Source of the DNA: JAKEGN01 sp964465665
GTDB lineage: Bacteria; Pseudomonadota; Gammaproteobacteria; Steroidobacterales; Woeseiaceae
NCBI GenBank assembly: GCA_964465665.1
Contig: CAYXKM010000147.1
Coordinates: 1 to 5,209, forward strand
DNA: 5,209 bases
Direction of reading: 5' to 3'
Below the pieces are notes generated by a model, which searched no databases, was not told the origin of the DNA, and saw only the letters and a program-made list of their open reading frames with translations. Positions 1 through 5,209 of the stretch are shown here, piece after piece. Made by a program: the position numbers and the translations under genes. Within the stretch, counting starts at the first letter, position 1, and the number at the start of each line of letters is the position of its first letter.

Positions 1-182
1 AAGCGCTGGGCGGGATGCCGGAAGACCATCGAAGCGTGCTTGAGCTGGTTGCCGTCGAGGGTTATTCGTACAAGGAGGCTGCCGAAGTATTGCAGGTCCC
101 GATCGGCACTGTGATGAGTCGCCTGGCACGGGCACGAGCACTACTGGTGGCAAGAATCGCAAACAGGGCGAACGCAGATTGA
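1..182 (+). CDS. ECF RNA polymerase sigma factor, C-terminal part (region 4), cut by left edge
   Basis: Only the last 59 codons are present, read from position 3 to the TGA at 180-182. The frame begins ALGGMPEDHRSVLELVAVEG and continues with YSYKEAAEVLQVPIGTVMSRLARAR. This is the region 4 helix-turn-helix of RpoE-like ECF sigma factors: the 'LP-x-x-R-x-V-L' helix, the 'G-Y/L-S-Y-x-E-A-A' helix, then the 'P-x-G-T-V-x-S-R-L-x-R-A-R' recognition helix that contacts the -35 element. The protein would direct core RNA polymerase to a small set of promoters. Region 2 and the start lie outside the window, so the ECF subgroup cannot be told. The gene sits 18 bp before a membrane anti-sigma gene on the same strand, the usual order for co-transcribed sigma/anti-sigma pairs, and the two probably control each other. 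Confidence 0.93.
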   Translation, partial: ALGGMPEDHRSVLELVAVEGYSYKEAAEVLQVPIGTVMSRLARARALLVARIANRANAD

Positions 183-200
183 AGGCTGCGGGAGACAGGA

Positions 201-986
201 ATGATTGAGGAATCGATAACACCGGATGATGCCGAATTATCCGCTTACCTCGACGGCGAGTTACCGCAGGTCCGAGCAGACCGGCTGACAGAACGCCTTG
301 CGGCGGAGCCGGCACTGATGCGGCGTCTCGAGGCGCTGCGCACCGCGGACGACGCGACGCGACGGTTATTTGCCAGGCTTGACGAGCTGCCACTGCCGAA
401 CGGAGTACTCGACCTGTTGCAGCAGAAGGGCGCTGCAAGCTCCGACAACAACGTGGTGTCGTTCCCGGTTCGCGCGCTGCGACAATTTCTGCAATTTCCG
501 GTAGCGATTGCGGCAAGCGTGGCGCTGCTTGCCGGATTCCTCGTTCACGACCTGCTGCGTAGCAACGCGGCCAACGGTGGCGACCCGGCAATGCTCGTTG
601 CCGGCGACATCGCCGCAGGTTCGGCGCTGCACGAAATGCTGGAAACGGGCAGCGGCTCGGCACCGCGTACCCTGGCGGGCGGCACACAGGCACAGGTACT
701 GCTGACCTTCGAGGAGCGCAACGGCGATTACTGCAGGCACCTGCAGCTGGGGTCCGAGTCCCGCTCCGCACAGGCGCTTGCTTGCCGTCGCGCCGGCGGC
801 TGGCAACTGGAAGTTCTCGATTTCGCACCCGGGGCCCCAGCGGGCGGACCGTACCAGCAAGCCTCGCAGCGAAGCTCGGCTGCCGTAAATGCCGCCATCG
901 AGGCTCTGATCGGCGGCAACGAGCCGCTCGATGCCGAGGCAGAGTCGCGTCTCGTCGAAAGCGGCTGGAAGAAAATCACCGAATGA
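201..986 (+). CDS. Single-pass membrane anti-sigma factor, partner of the upstream ECF sigma factor
   Basis: The 261-residue protein starts at ATG 201, preceded by GGAGA (191-195) at good spacing. The cytoplasmic N-terminus (about 1-95) carries the opening typical of anti-sigma domains, DAELSAYLDGELP (10-22), followed by helical, charged sequence that would clamp the sigma factor. The HxxxCxxC zinc motif of ZAS-type anti-sigma factors is absent. One hydrophobic segment at about 98-117 (FPVAIAASVALLAGFLV) is the membrane span. The remaining ~140 residues should be periplasmic and hold two cysteines (C178 and C195) that could form a disulfide. Family knowledge suggests the protein holds the sigma factor inactive until an envelope signal leads to its release or proteolysis. 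The role is inferred from gene order and architecture; the periplasmic domain is not one I recognise, so the signal is unknown. Confidence 0.85.
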   Translation: MIEESITPDDAELSAYLDGELPQVRADRLTERLAAEPALMRRLEALRTADDATRRLFARLDELPLPNGVLDLLQQKGAASSDNNVVSFPVRALRQFLQFPVAIAASVALLAGFLVHDLLRSNAANGGDPAMLVAGDIAAGSALHEMLETGSGSAPRTLAGGTQAQVLLTFEERNGDYCRHLQLGSESRSAQALACRRAGGWQLEVLDFAPGAPAGGPYQQASQRSSAAVNAAIEALIGGNEPLDAEAESRLVESGWKKITE

Positions 987-987
987 G

Positions 988-1032
988 GGAATAAACACGG
1001 CTTCTCGCCCGTATTCCGCACAAGAACACGGG
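988..1032 (+). promoter_or_regulatory. Inverted repeat and possible ECF-type promoter in the gap before the lipoprotein gene
   Basis: The 111-bp gap 987-1097 holds no gene. Just after the anti-sigma stop, GGAAT (988-992) and ATTCC (1013-1017) are complementary, as are ACGG (997-1000) and CCGT (1009-1012), giving an interrupted stem with a 4-nt bulge. CCCGT (1008-1012) can instead pair with ACGGG (1028-1032). No T-run follows, so this is not a normal intrinsic terminator. Read differently, GGAAT and CGTA (1010-1013) are 17 nt apart, resembling a GGAAC/CGTT ECF promoter. Either reading could be chance, and no sigma-70 promoter stands out here. Confidence 0.22.
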
Positions 1033-1086
1033 AAACCAGCACAACGGACAACCCGCGCCATCCCGGCAGGTATCCGGAAATGCGAA

Positions 1087-1095
1087 AAGGAGGAG
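1087..1095 (+). promoter_or_regulatory. Strong Shine-Dalgarno sequence that decides the lipoprotein start
   Basis: AAGGAGGAG lies 2 nt before ATG 1098, with the GGAGG core (1089-1093) 4 nt away. An in-frame ATG at 1080 lies upstream of this site, has no comparable ribosome binding site and would put charged residues (MRKGGV) before the signal peptide. The ribosome binding site therefore favours 1098. It is the best match to the anti-Shine-Dalgarno sequence in the window and suggests good translation of the lipoprotein. Confidence 0.8.
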
Positions 1096-1097
1096 TT

Positions 1098-1625
1098 ATG
1101 TTGCATTCAAGAATCGCGGTAATCGTCATTGCCCTGGGTCTCGGCGCCTGTGCGTCCAACCCGAAATATCTCCCGGCCGATACTGCAAATGGCTATGGCC
1201 ACTACAGCACGAAGCTCGAAGAGAATCGCTATCGCATCGTCTTCAACGGCCGGCAGACAACCAGCCTGAATACGACCCGCGACTACGCGTTGCTCCGGGC
1301 CGCAGAACTCACGCTGCAGGAAGGATTCGACTGGTTCCGGATAGTCGATCGTGAGACGTCCGGCAACAGCCGAAGCACTGTCGAACCCGCCATGGGCTTT
1401 GCGTACGAGCGCGCCTATTACGCTGAAACCCGCTGCGGCCTGCTGGCCTGCACTCGGTGGGAGCGCCCGCGCAATTACGCATACATGGAAGTCAGCGGCG
1501 CACGTCCGCAGACGACACACAGTCATGCGCTGGAAATTGTCATGGGTAGCGGCGAGATGCCGGCAGACGGCGGCAACTATTACGATGCGAGTGCGGTTGC
1601 CAAATCGATCTGGGACTCGATGTAG
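1098..1625 (+). CDS. Putative outer-membrane lipoprotein, CC0125/CC1285-like family
   Basis: The 175-residue protein has a lipoprotein signal peptide: MLHSR, a hydrophobic core (6-16), and the lipobox LGAC with the lipidated Cys at 18. The residue after it is Ala, not Asp, so Lol sorting to the outer membrane is expected. The mature part has features I associate with the uncharacterised CC0125/CC1285 lipoprotein family: NGYGHYSTKLEENRYRIVFNG (31-51, quoted in pieces: NGYGHYS, KLEENRYRIVFNG), RDYALLRAAELTLQEGFDWF (61-80) and LEIVMGSGEMP (145-155) near the C-terminus. C113 and C118 (CGLLAC) could form a small disulfide loop. No enzymatic motif is visible, and the molecular role of this family is unknown to me. 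It follows the sigma/anti-sigma pair on the same strand after 111 bp and is closed by its own terminator, so it may be its own transcript or the end of that operon. Confidence 0.82.
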   Translation: MLHSRIAVIVIALGLGACASNPKYLPADTANGYGHYSTKLEENRYRIVFNGRQTTSLNTTRDYALLRAAELTLQEGFDWFRIVDRETSGNSRSTVEPAMGFAYERAYYAETRCGLLACTRWERPRNYAYMEVSGARPQTTHSHALEIVMGSGEMPADGGNYYDASAVAKSIWDSM

Positions 1626-1646
1626 ATTCCCGGTGGCTCGCTTGTC

Positions 1647-1676
1647 AGTGCCGGCCTAAGGCCGGCACTTTTTTTT
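1647..1676 (+). terminator. Rho-independent terminator after the lipoprotein gene
   Basis: A perfect 10-bp stem pairs AGTGCCGGCC (1647-1656) with GGCCGGCACT (1660-1669) around the loop TAA. A run of eight T (1669-1676) follows directly. It lies 21 bp after the lipoprotein stop codon. On the opposite strand the hairpin is preceded by an A-run and is not followed by T, so it should work mainly for the + strand and would be at best a weak stop for the convergent dgkA transcript. Confidence 0.95.
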
Positions 1677-1698
1677 GCGAGGACTTCATTGCGGGATG

Positions 1699-2073
1699 TC
1701 AGACAAAAAATCGCTGCCAGGCAACGGCACTCCAGACGAGTGCAACGAGCAGCAGGCTGAACAGCACCGCGGCCGATCCCAGATCCTTCGCGCGGCCCGA
1801 CAGTTCATGCAGAGCCTCGCCGTGTCGATCAATGGCTGCCTCGACCGCAGAGTTCAGCAGTTCCACAATCAGTACGAGTATGCACACGCCGATCAAGAGC
1901 GTTCGCTCGAGTGCAGTCCGCCCAAGCCAGATGGCCGCCGGCAGCAACACCAGCGTCAGAAGCAGTTCCTGGCGAAAGGCTGCTTCGTGGCGCCATGCCG
2001 CTGCCAGGCCTTGCGCAGAATACTTTGCCGCATGGATGATGCGCCGGATGCCGGTGTTGCCGGGTTTTCCCAT
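1699..2073 (-). CDS. dgkA: Diacylglycerol kinase (DgkA, prokaryotic trimeric membrane type)
   Basis: This 124-residue inner-membrane enzyme phosphorylates diacylglycerol with ATP to phosphatidic acid, returning to phospholipid synthesis the diacylglycerol released when envelope glycans take phospholipid head groups. The sequence follows E. coli DgkA closely with an offset of about two residues: AAWRHEAAFRQE (25-36), then a membrane helix (about 37-50), a second (about 58-72), the signature ELLNSAVEAAIDR (71-83), HELSGRAKDLGSAAV (89-103) and a third helix (about 102-118). The residues matching the known active site are present: E30, E36, E71, N74, E78, K96 and D97. Length is normal for the family. 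The ATG at 2073-2071 has a modest GAGG about 9 nt upstream. The gene is divergent from the molybdenum hydroxylase gene and convergent with the lipoprotein gene, so it is probably transcribed alone. Confidence 0.97.
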   Translation of the reverse strand: MGKPGNTGIRRIIHAAKYSAQGLAAAWRHEAAFRQELLLTLVLLPAAIWLGRTALERTLLIGVCILVLIVELLNSAVEAAIDRHGEALHELSGRAKDLGSAAVLFSLLLVALVWSAVAWQRFFV

Positions 2074-2195
2074 GGATGGGCCTCGAAAGAATCTCGTGGA
2101 AGTCGAATACTAAAGCATGGCGGGCTACAGGGTTCGCCTGTCCCGGAACTCGCGTGCTCGGCGCGGGTCGTACGAACGACACCAAAGAATTCAAG
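2074..2195. promoter_or_regulatory. Divergent intergenic region between dgkA and the molybdenum hydroxylase gene, with small inverted repeats
   Basis: These 122 bp must hold the promoters for both divergent genes if the GTG 2196 start is right. A hairpin can form from CGGG (2121-2124) and ACAGG (2127-2131) with CCTGT (2137-2141) and CCCG (2142-2145), with a 2-nt bulge. A near-palindrome GTCGTACGAACGAC (2167-2180; 6 of 7 pairs match) lies 15 bp before the GTG start and could be an operator or chance. No convincing -35/-10 pair was found on either strand; TAGTAT on the - strand (in CTTTAGTATTCG, about 2108-2113) is only a weak -10 candidate for dgkA. Confidence 0.3.
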
Positions 2196-4394
2196 GTGAG
2201 CGCCATCGACGACAGAACAACAAGCATAAGTCGCCGTCAGTTCGTTCAACTTGCCGCGATCGGCAGCCTCGGGCTGGTCATCGGTATTCCGGCCATCGGC
2301 AGAACGCGGGAAAATCCGGCTTCGGTCACACTGCATCCGCTGATTCGCATCGGTGACGACGGAATCGTCACACTGTACGCACAGAACCCGGAAATGGGGC
2401 AGGGCGTGAAGACGGCGCTGCCGATGATCATAGCCGAGGAACTCGACGTCGACTGGGATTCGATCCGCGTCGAGCAGGCCGACTGGAACACCGCGCTCGA
2501 GCGGCAGTTTTCTGGCGGCAGTCTGAGTATCCGCCTGAATTTCGACGCGATGCGGCGCGCAGGCGCGAGCGCCCGAGAAATGCTGATCGCTGCGGCGGCA
2601 AATACCTGGCAACAAAACGCAAGCGAACTGACCACCGCCGGCGGTTTCGTCATCGATCCGGGACGCGACCGCAAACTCAGCTACGCGGTGCTTGCCGCTG
2701 ACGCCGCGCAACTGCCGGTGCCGCAACAGCCGCAATTCAAGTCCGCCGCGAGTTACCACACGATCGGTCGATCGATTGCCGACGTCGATATAGCGGACCT
2801 GGTCAACGGCAGGCAAACCTACAGTCTGGACCTCAAACTTCCGCGCATGTTGTACGCCGTTGTACAGCGCAGTCCGCACGGCGATGGCCAGCCGGTCCGA
2901 TTCGACGACAGCGAGGCACGAACGATGCCCGGCGTCGTCGACATCCGGATGCTCAGGAACACGGACTATAGCGGACGTATCGTGCTGCCGAACTCCCCGA
3001 ATTTCGTCTCCGGCGTCGCGGTACTCGCAGAAAATACCTGGGCGGCGATGCAGGCTGCAGAGAAACTCGAAATCGAGTGGCAGGTTCCTGCATCGAAGGA
3101 CGACAGCGCGATCCTGATGCGTGAACTCGAGAGCGCACTCGATCGTGAAGCCGCGATCGTACGGCAGGATGGTGACGCAGAGGCGGCACTGGCCTCGGCC
3201 ATCCACACGATGGATGCAACCTATCGTTTGCCATATCTTGCTCACGTTGCCATGGAACCCATGAATTGCACGGCCGACGTGAGCGCCGACGATGCCGAGA
3301 TCTGGGCGCCTACGCAGAACCCGCAACTGGCCGCCGAGACGCTGGCCAAAGCGCTGGGCATCGACCTGTCGCGTATCGTCATTCACGTCCTGCGCAGCGG
3401 TGGCGCATTCGGCCGGCGCTTCTATGCCGATTTCATTGTCGACGCCGCCATACTCTCGCGGCAGAGCGGACGACCGGTCAAAGTGGTGTGGACCCGCGAG
3501 GACGACGTGCGGCACGACTATTTCAGACCGGCAAGCGTGCAACGCGTCCGGGCCGGCATCGATAAGGACGGCAAACTGAGCGCCTGGCGCCATCAGGTAG
3601 CGAGCTACCCGAGAGAGTGGTACCTCGAACGCGACGGCGATCCGGCAGAAATCTCCAACTACGAATTTCCCGCAGCGTTCGTGCCGAATCTGCGCTACGA
3701 GTATGTGCCGGTCCACGCCCGTATCCCGACGGGCCAGTGGCGCGCCGTCGAACATTCATCGAACGTGTTCGTGGTATCGAGCGCCATCGATGAGCTCGCG
3801 CACAAAGCCGGCATCGATCCGCTGAACTTTTGGCTGGCGCTGATCGGCACCGAACAGTACGTGCAAGTACTCGAGGATTTCAGCTTCAATGCAGCGCGCC
3901 TCAGGCACGTGGTGCAGATGGCGGCCGATGCGGTCGGCTGGGGCAAGCCGTTGCCAAAGAACCGCGGCCGCGGTATTGCCGCAAGTTACAACCAGGGAAG
4001 CTGGGTCGCGGAAGTCGCTGAAGTATCGGTGGTCGGGAGCAATCTCAAAGTCGAGCGACTGGTCGCCGCAGTCGACTGCGGCTTGGTGATCAATCCGGGT
4101 GGCGCACTGCGCCAGGTCGAGGGTGCGATCATCGAAGGTTTGAGCGCCACGCTTTTTGGAGAGATCACCGTCAGCGACGGCGTCGTGCAGCAAAGCAACT
4201 TTCACGACTACCCGCTTTGTCGCATGCGCGACGTACCGCCGATCGACATCCGGTTCGTGCAGAACACTGAAGAACCGCGTGGGCTGGGTGAGCCGCCCTT
4301 GCCCCCGGTAGCGCCGGCAATCTGCAATGCAATTTTCGCTGCGACCGGACAGCGAATTCGCGAATTGCCGTTGAAGCATCACTTTACCGTCTGA
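2196..4394 (+). CDS. Tat-exported molybdopterin-binding hydroxylase large subunit, isoquinoline 1-oxidoreductase beta (IorB)-like
   Basis: This 732-residue protein belongs to the xanthine dehydrogenase/aldehyde oxidase superfamily. Such enzymes use a molybdenum-pterin cofactor to insert oxygen from water into an aromatic or aldehyde C-H bond. The open frame reaches back to ATG 2076, but GTG 2196 is preferred because it puts the Tat motif SRRQFVQ at residues 12-18, followed by a hydrophobic stretch ending near PAIGR. The ribosome binding site is weak (AAAGAA, 2184-2189). IorB-type landmarks follow in order: NPEMGQGVKTALPMIIAEEL (63-82), GGSLSIR (107-113), an a/b hammerhead domain from about 190 to 300, EPMN (354-357), GGAFGRRFYADF (402-413), GQWRAVEHSSNVF (513-525), GSWVAEVAEVSV (601-612), QSNFHDYPL (666-674) and GLGEPPLPPVAP (696-707). 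The Glu in the last motif (E699) matches the catalytic base. There is no iron-sulfur domain and no adjacent 2Fe-2S subunit gene. The substrate cannot be told from sequence. Confidence 0.93.
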   Translation: MSAIDDRTTSISRRQFVQLAAIGSLGLVIGIPAIGRTRENPASVTLHPLIRIGDDGIVTLYAQNPEMGQGVKTALPMIIAEELDVDWDSIRVEQADWNTALERQFSGGSLSIRLNFDAMRRAGASAREMLIAAAANTWQQNASELTTAGGFVIDPGRDRKLSYAVLAADAAQLPVPQQPQFKSAASYHTIGRSIADVDIADLVNGRQTYSLDLKLPRMLYAVVQRSPHGDGQPVRFDDSEARTMPGVVDIRMLRNTDYSGRIVLPNSPNFVSGVAVLAENTWAAMQAAEKLEIEWQVPASKDDSAILMRELESALDREAAIVRQDGDAEAALASAIHTMDATYRLPYLAHVAMEPMNCTADVSADDAEIWAPTQNPQLAAETLAKALGIDLSRIVIHVLRSGGAFGRRFYADFIVDAAILSRQSGRPVKVVWTREDDVRHDYFRPASVQRVRAGIDKDGKLSAWRHQVASYPREWYLERDGDPAEISNYEFPAAFVPNLRYEYVPVHARIPTGQWRAVEHSSNVFVVSSAIDELAHKAGIDPLNFWLALIGTEQYVQVLEDFSFNAARLRHVVQMAADAVGWGKPLPKNRGRGIAASYNQGSWVAEVAEVSVVGSNLKVERLVAAVDCGLVINPGGALRQVEGAIIEGLSATLFGEITVSDGVVQQSNFHDYPLCRMRDVPPIDIRFVQNTEEPRGLGEPPLPPVAPAICNAIFAATGQRIRELPLKHHFTV

Positions 4395-5209
4395 GGCAAC
4401 AGGCTTGGGTCCTGTCGACAGTCGATACGCACAAGCTGCGACAGGAACTGTTGCGTGGCACGCGACCAGCTTTGGCTGAGTGCATGGTTCCGGCAAGCCT
4501 GCCGATCGAGTTGCAGCGCTCCGATGCAGGCCTTCTCAAGATCGTGTTCGAGCATGCCGGTAATCCCGTGCTGCACGACGTCGATCGGGCCGGCGACCGG
4601 CAGCGCGGCCACCGGAATGCCGCAGGCCATTGCTTCCAGCATGACCAGGCCAAACGTATCGGTCTTGCTTGGAAATACAAAGACGTCAGCACCTGCCAGG
4701 TGTGAGGCCAGCTCCGGCCCGAAGCGATATCCAGGGAAATAGCAGTCGGGATGCGCCTGCATCAGCCGAACACGATCAGGTCCATCGCCGATAACGACCT
4801 TGCTCCCTGGCAACCGCAGGTTCAGGAATTCCTCGATGTTTTTTTCGACAGAGACCCGGCCAACACTCACCCAGATCGGGCGGGGAAGTTCGTAATCGTG
4901 GGCATTCCTGGTAGTGAATACCGCGGTGTCGACTCCCCGTGTCCAGATCACCACGTTTCGGAATCCCCGCTGTTGCACCAGGCTGCGGATGCTGTTCGTC
5001 GCAACCAGGATGCGGGCGGCCGGCCGGTGAAACCAGCGGAGCATTGCAATGGTCCAGGCGAGGGGAATGGGCACGCGCGCGCGAACGTACTCCGGGAACT
5101 GCGTGTGATAAGCGGTTGTGAACGGGTAGCTTCGCTTCCGGCAGTAACGTCGGACGGCCAACCCTATCGTTCCCTCGGTCGCAACATGAATGCAGTCCGG
5201 CCGGAACGC
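4379..5209 (-). CDS. GT4-family (GT-B fold) glycosyltransferase, N-terminus cut by right edge
   Basis: The frame is open from the TGA at 4381-4379 to the window edge, giving 276 visible codons; a TTG at 5161 is internal, since the codons before it (FRPDCIHVATEGTIG) fit the family. Numbering from the first visible residue, family landmarks are HVATEG (8-13), TTAYHTQFPEY (31-41), RGVDTAVF (91-98), VSVGRVSVEKNIEEFL (114-129), VIGDGPD (139-145) and PSKTDTFGLVMLEAMACG (180-197). The last contains the donor-binding E-x7-E site as D184-x7-E192, a D-for-E change I associate with MgtA/SqdX-like mannosyl- and sulfoquinovosyltransferases. It should transfer a sugar from a nucleotide donor to a lipid or glycan at the cytoplasmic membrane face; donor and acceptor cannot be told. 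Roughly 90-100 N-terminal residues are missing. Its 3' end overlaps the convergent molybdenum hydroxylase gene by 16 bp. Confidence 0.9.
   Translation of the reverse strand, partial: AFRPDCIHVATEGTIGLAVRRYCRKRSYPFTTAYHTQFPEYVRARVPIPLAWTIAMLRWFHRPAARILVATNSIRSLVQQRGFRNVVIWTRGVDTAVFTTRNAHDYELPRPIWVSVGRVSVEKNIEEFLNLRLPGSKVVIGDGPDRVRLMQAHPDCYFPGYRFGPELASHLAGADVFVFPSKTDTFGLVMLEAMACGIPVAALPVAGPIDVVQHGITGMLEHDLEKACIGALQLDRQACRNHALSQSWSRATQQFLSQLVRIDCRQDPSLLPQTVK

Noticed and set aside
366..1106. Open frame of 246 codons on the - strand, opposite the anti-sigma gene
   Set aside because: It is antisense to the anti-sigma factor and runs past its end into the gap; no domain, signal peptide or convincing ribosome binding site is visible.
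2121..2150. GGTTCG within a small stem, resembling a tRNA T-arm
   Set aside because: The 7-nt T-loop geometry is wrong, and no acceptor, D or anticodon stem can be found around it.
1675..2199. Open frame of 174 codons on the + strand across dgkA
   Set aside because: It is the antisense shadow of dgkA, whose catalytic residues are all intact on the - strand. The predicted product is low-complexity (Gln/Arg-rich) and unlike any family I know.
1956..3755. Open frame of 599 codons on the - strand, opposite the molybdenum hydroxylase gene
   Set aside because: It lies almost entirely antisense to a clearly recognisable enzyme and also covers the start of dgkA. Its protein is rich in Arg, His and Asp with no recognisable domain. 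Long antisense frames are expected opposite GC-rich genes.
3756..4496. Open frame of 246 codons on the - strand across the end of the molybdenum hydroxylase gene
   Set aside because: It is antisense to conserved hydroxylase motifs and overlaps the glycosyltransferase gene in another frame; no family features.
5159..5161. TTG at 5161 as the start of the glycosyltransferase
   Set aside because: The frame stays open to the edge and the codons before TTG (FRPDCIHVATEGTIG) match the family, so the gene is truncated by the window and does not start here.

Overview
This window looks like an ordinary chromosomal stretch of a fairly GC-rich Gram-negative bacterium, most likely a gammaproteobacterium. 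That placement is inferred from an E. coli-type DgkA, an outer-membrane-type lipoprotein of the CC0125/CC1285 kind, an RpoE-like sigma/anti-sigma pair and a Tat-exported molybdenum hydroxylase. Nothing visible fixes the genus. I see no tRNA, rRNA, insertion sequence, CRISPR array or phage gene.

Layout. (1) Positions 1-986, + strand: the last 59 codons of an ECF sigma factor, then a 261-residue single-pass membrane anti-sigma factor 18 bp downstream. (2) Positions 987-1097: a 111-bp gap with an imperfect inverted repeat and an ECF-promoter-like GGAAT/CGTA pair. (3) Positions 1098-1625, + strand: a 175-residue lipoprotein with a strong Shine-Dalgarno sequence, closed by a textbook Rho-independent terminator at 1647-1676. 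(4) Positions 1699-2073, - strand: dgkA, diacylglycerol kinase, with all expected catalytic residues. (5) Positions 2074-2195: a 122-bp divergent intergenic region with small inverted repeats. (6) Positions 2196-4394, + strand: a large Tat-targeted molybdopterin-binding subunit of the isoquinoline 1-oxidoreductase beta (IorB) type, without its usual 2Fe-2S partner gene next door. (7) Positions 4379-5209, - strand: a GT4-type glycosyltransferase that runs off the right edge and overlaps the end of the molybdenum enzyme gene by 16 bp.

How the genes relate. The sigma and anti-sigma genes form a regulatory unit that probably senses an envelope signal. The lipoprotein behind them might be a target of that sigma factor, but this is only inferred from position. 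DgkA recycles diacylglycerol to phosphatidic acid, and the glycosyltransferase may act on envelope lipids or glycans. The molybdenum enzyme appears to be an independent single-gene unit. All the genes belong to known families. I found no clear undescribed system; the points most worth checking are the orphan molybdenum subunit, the possible sigma-lipoprotein link and the convergent overlap.
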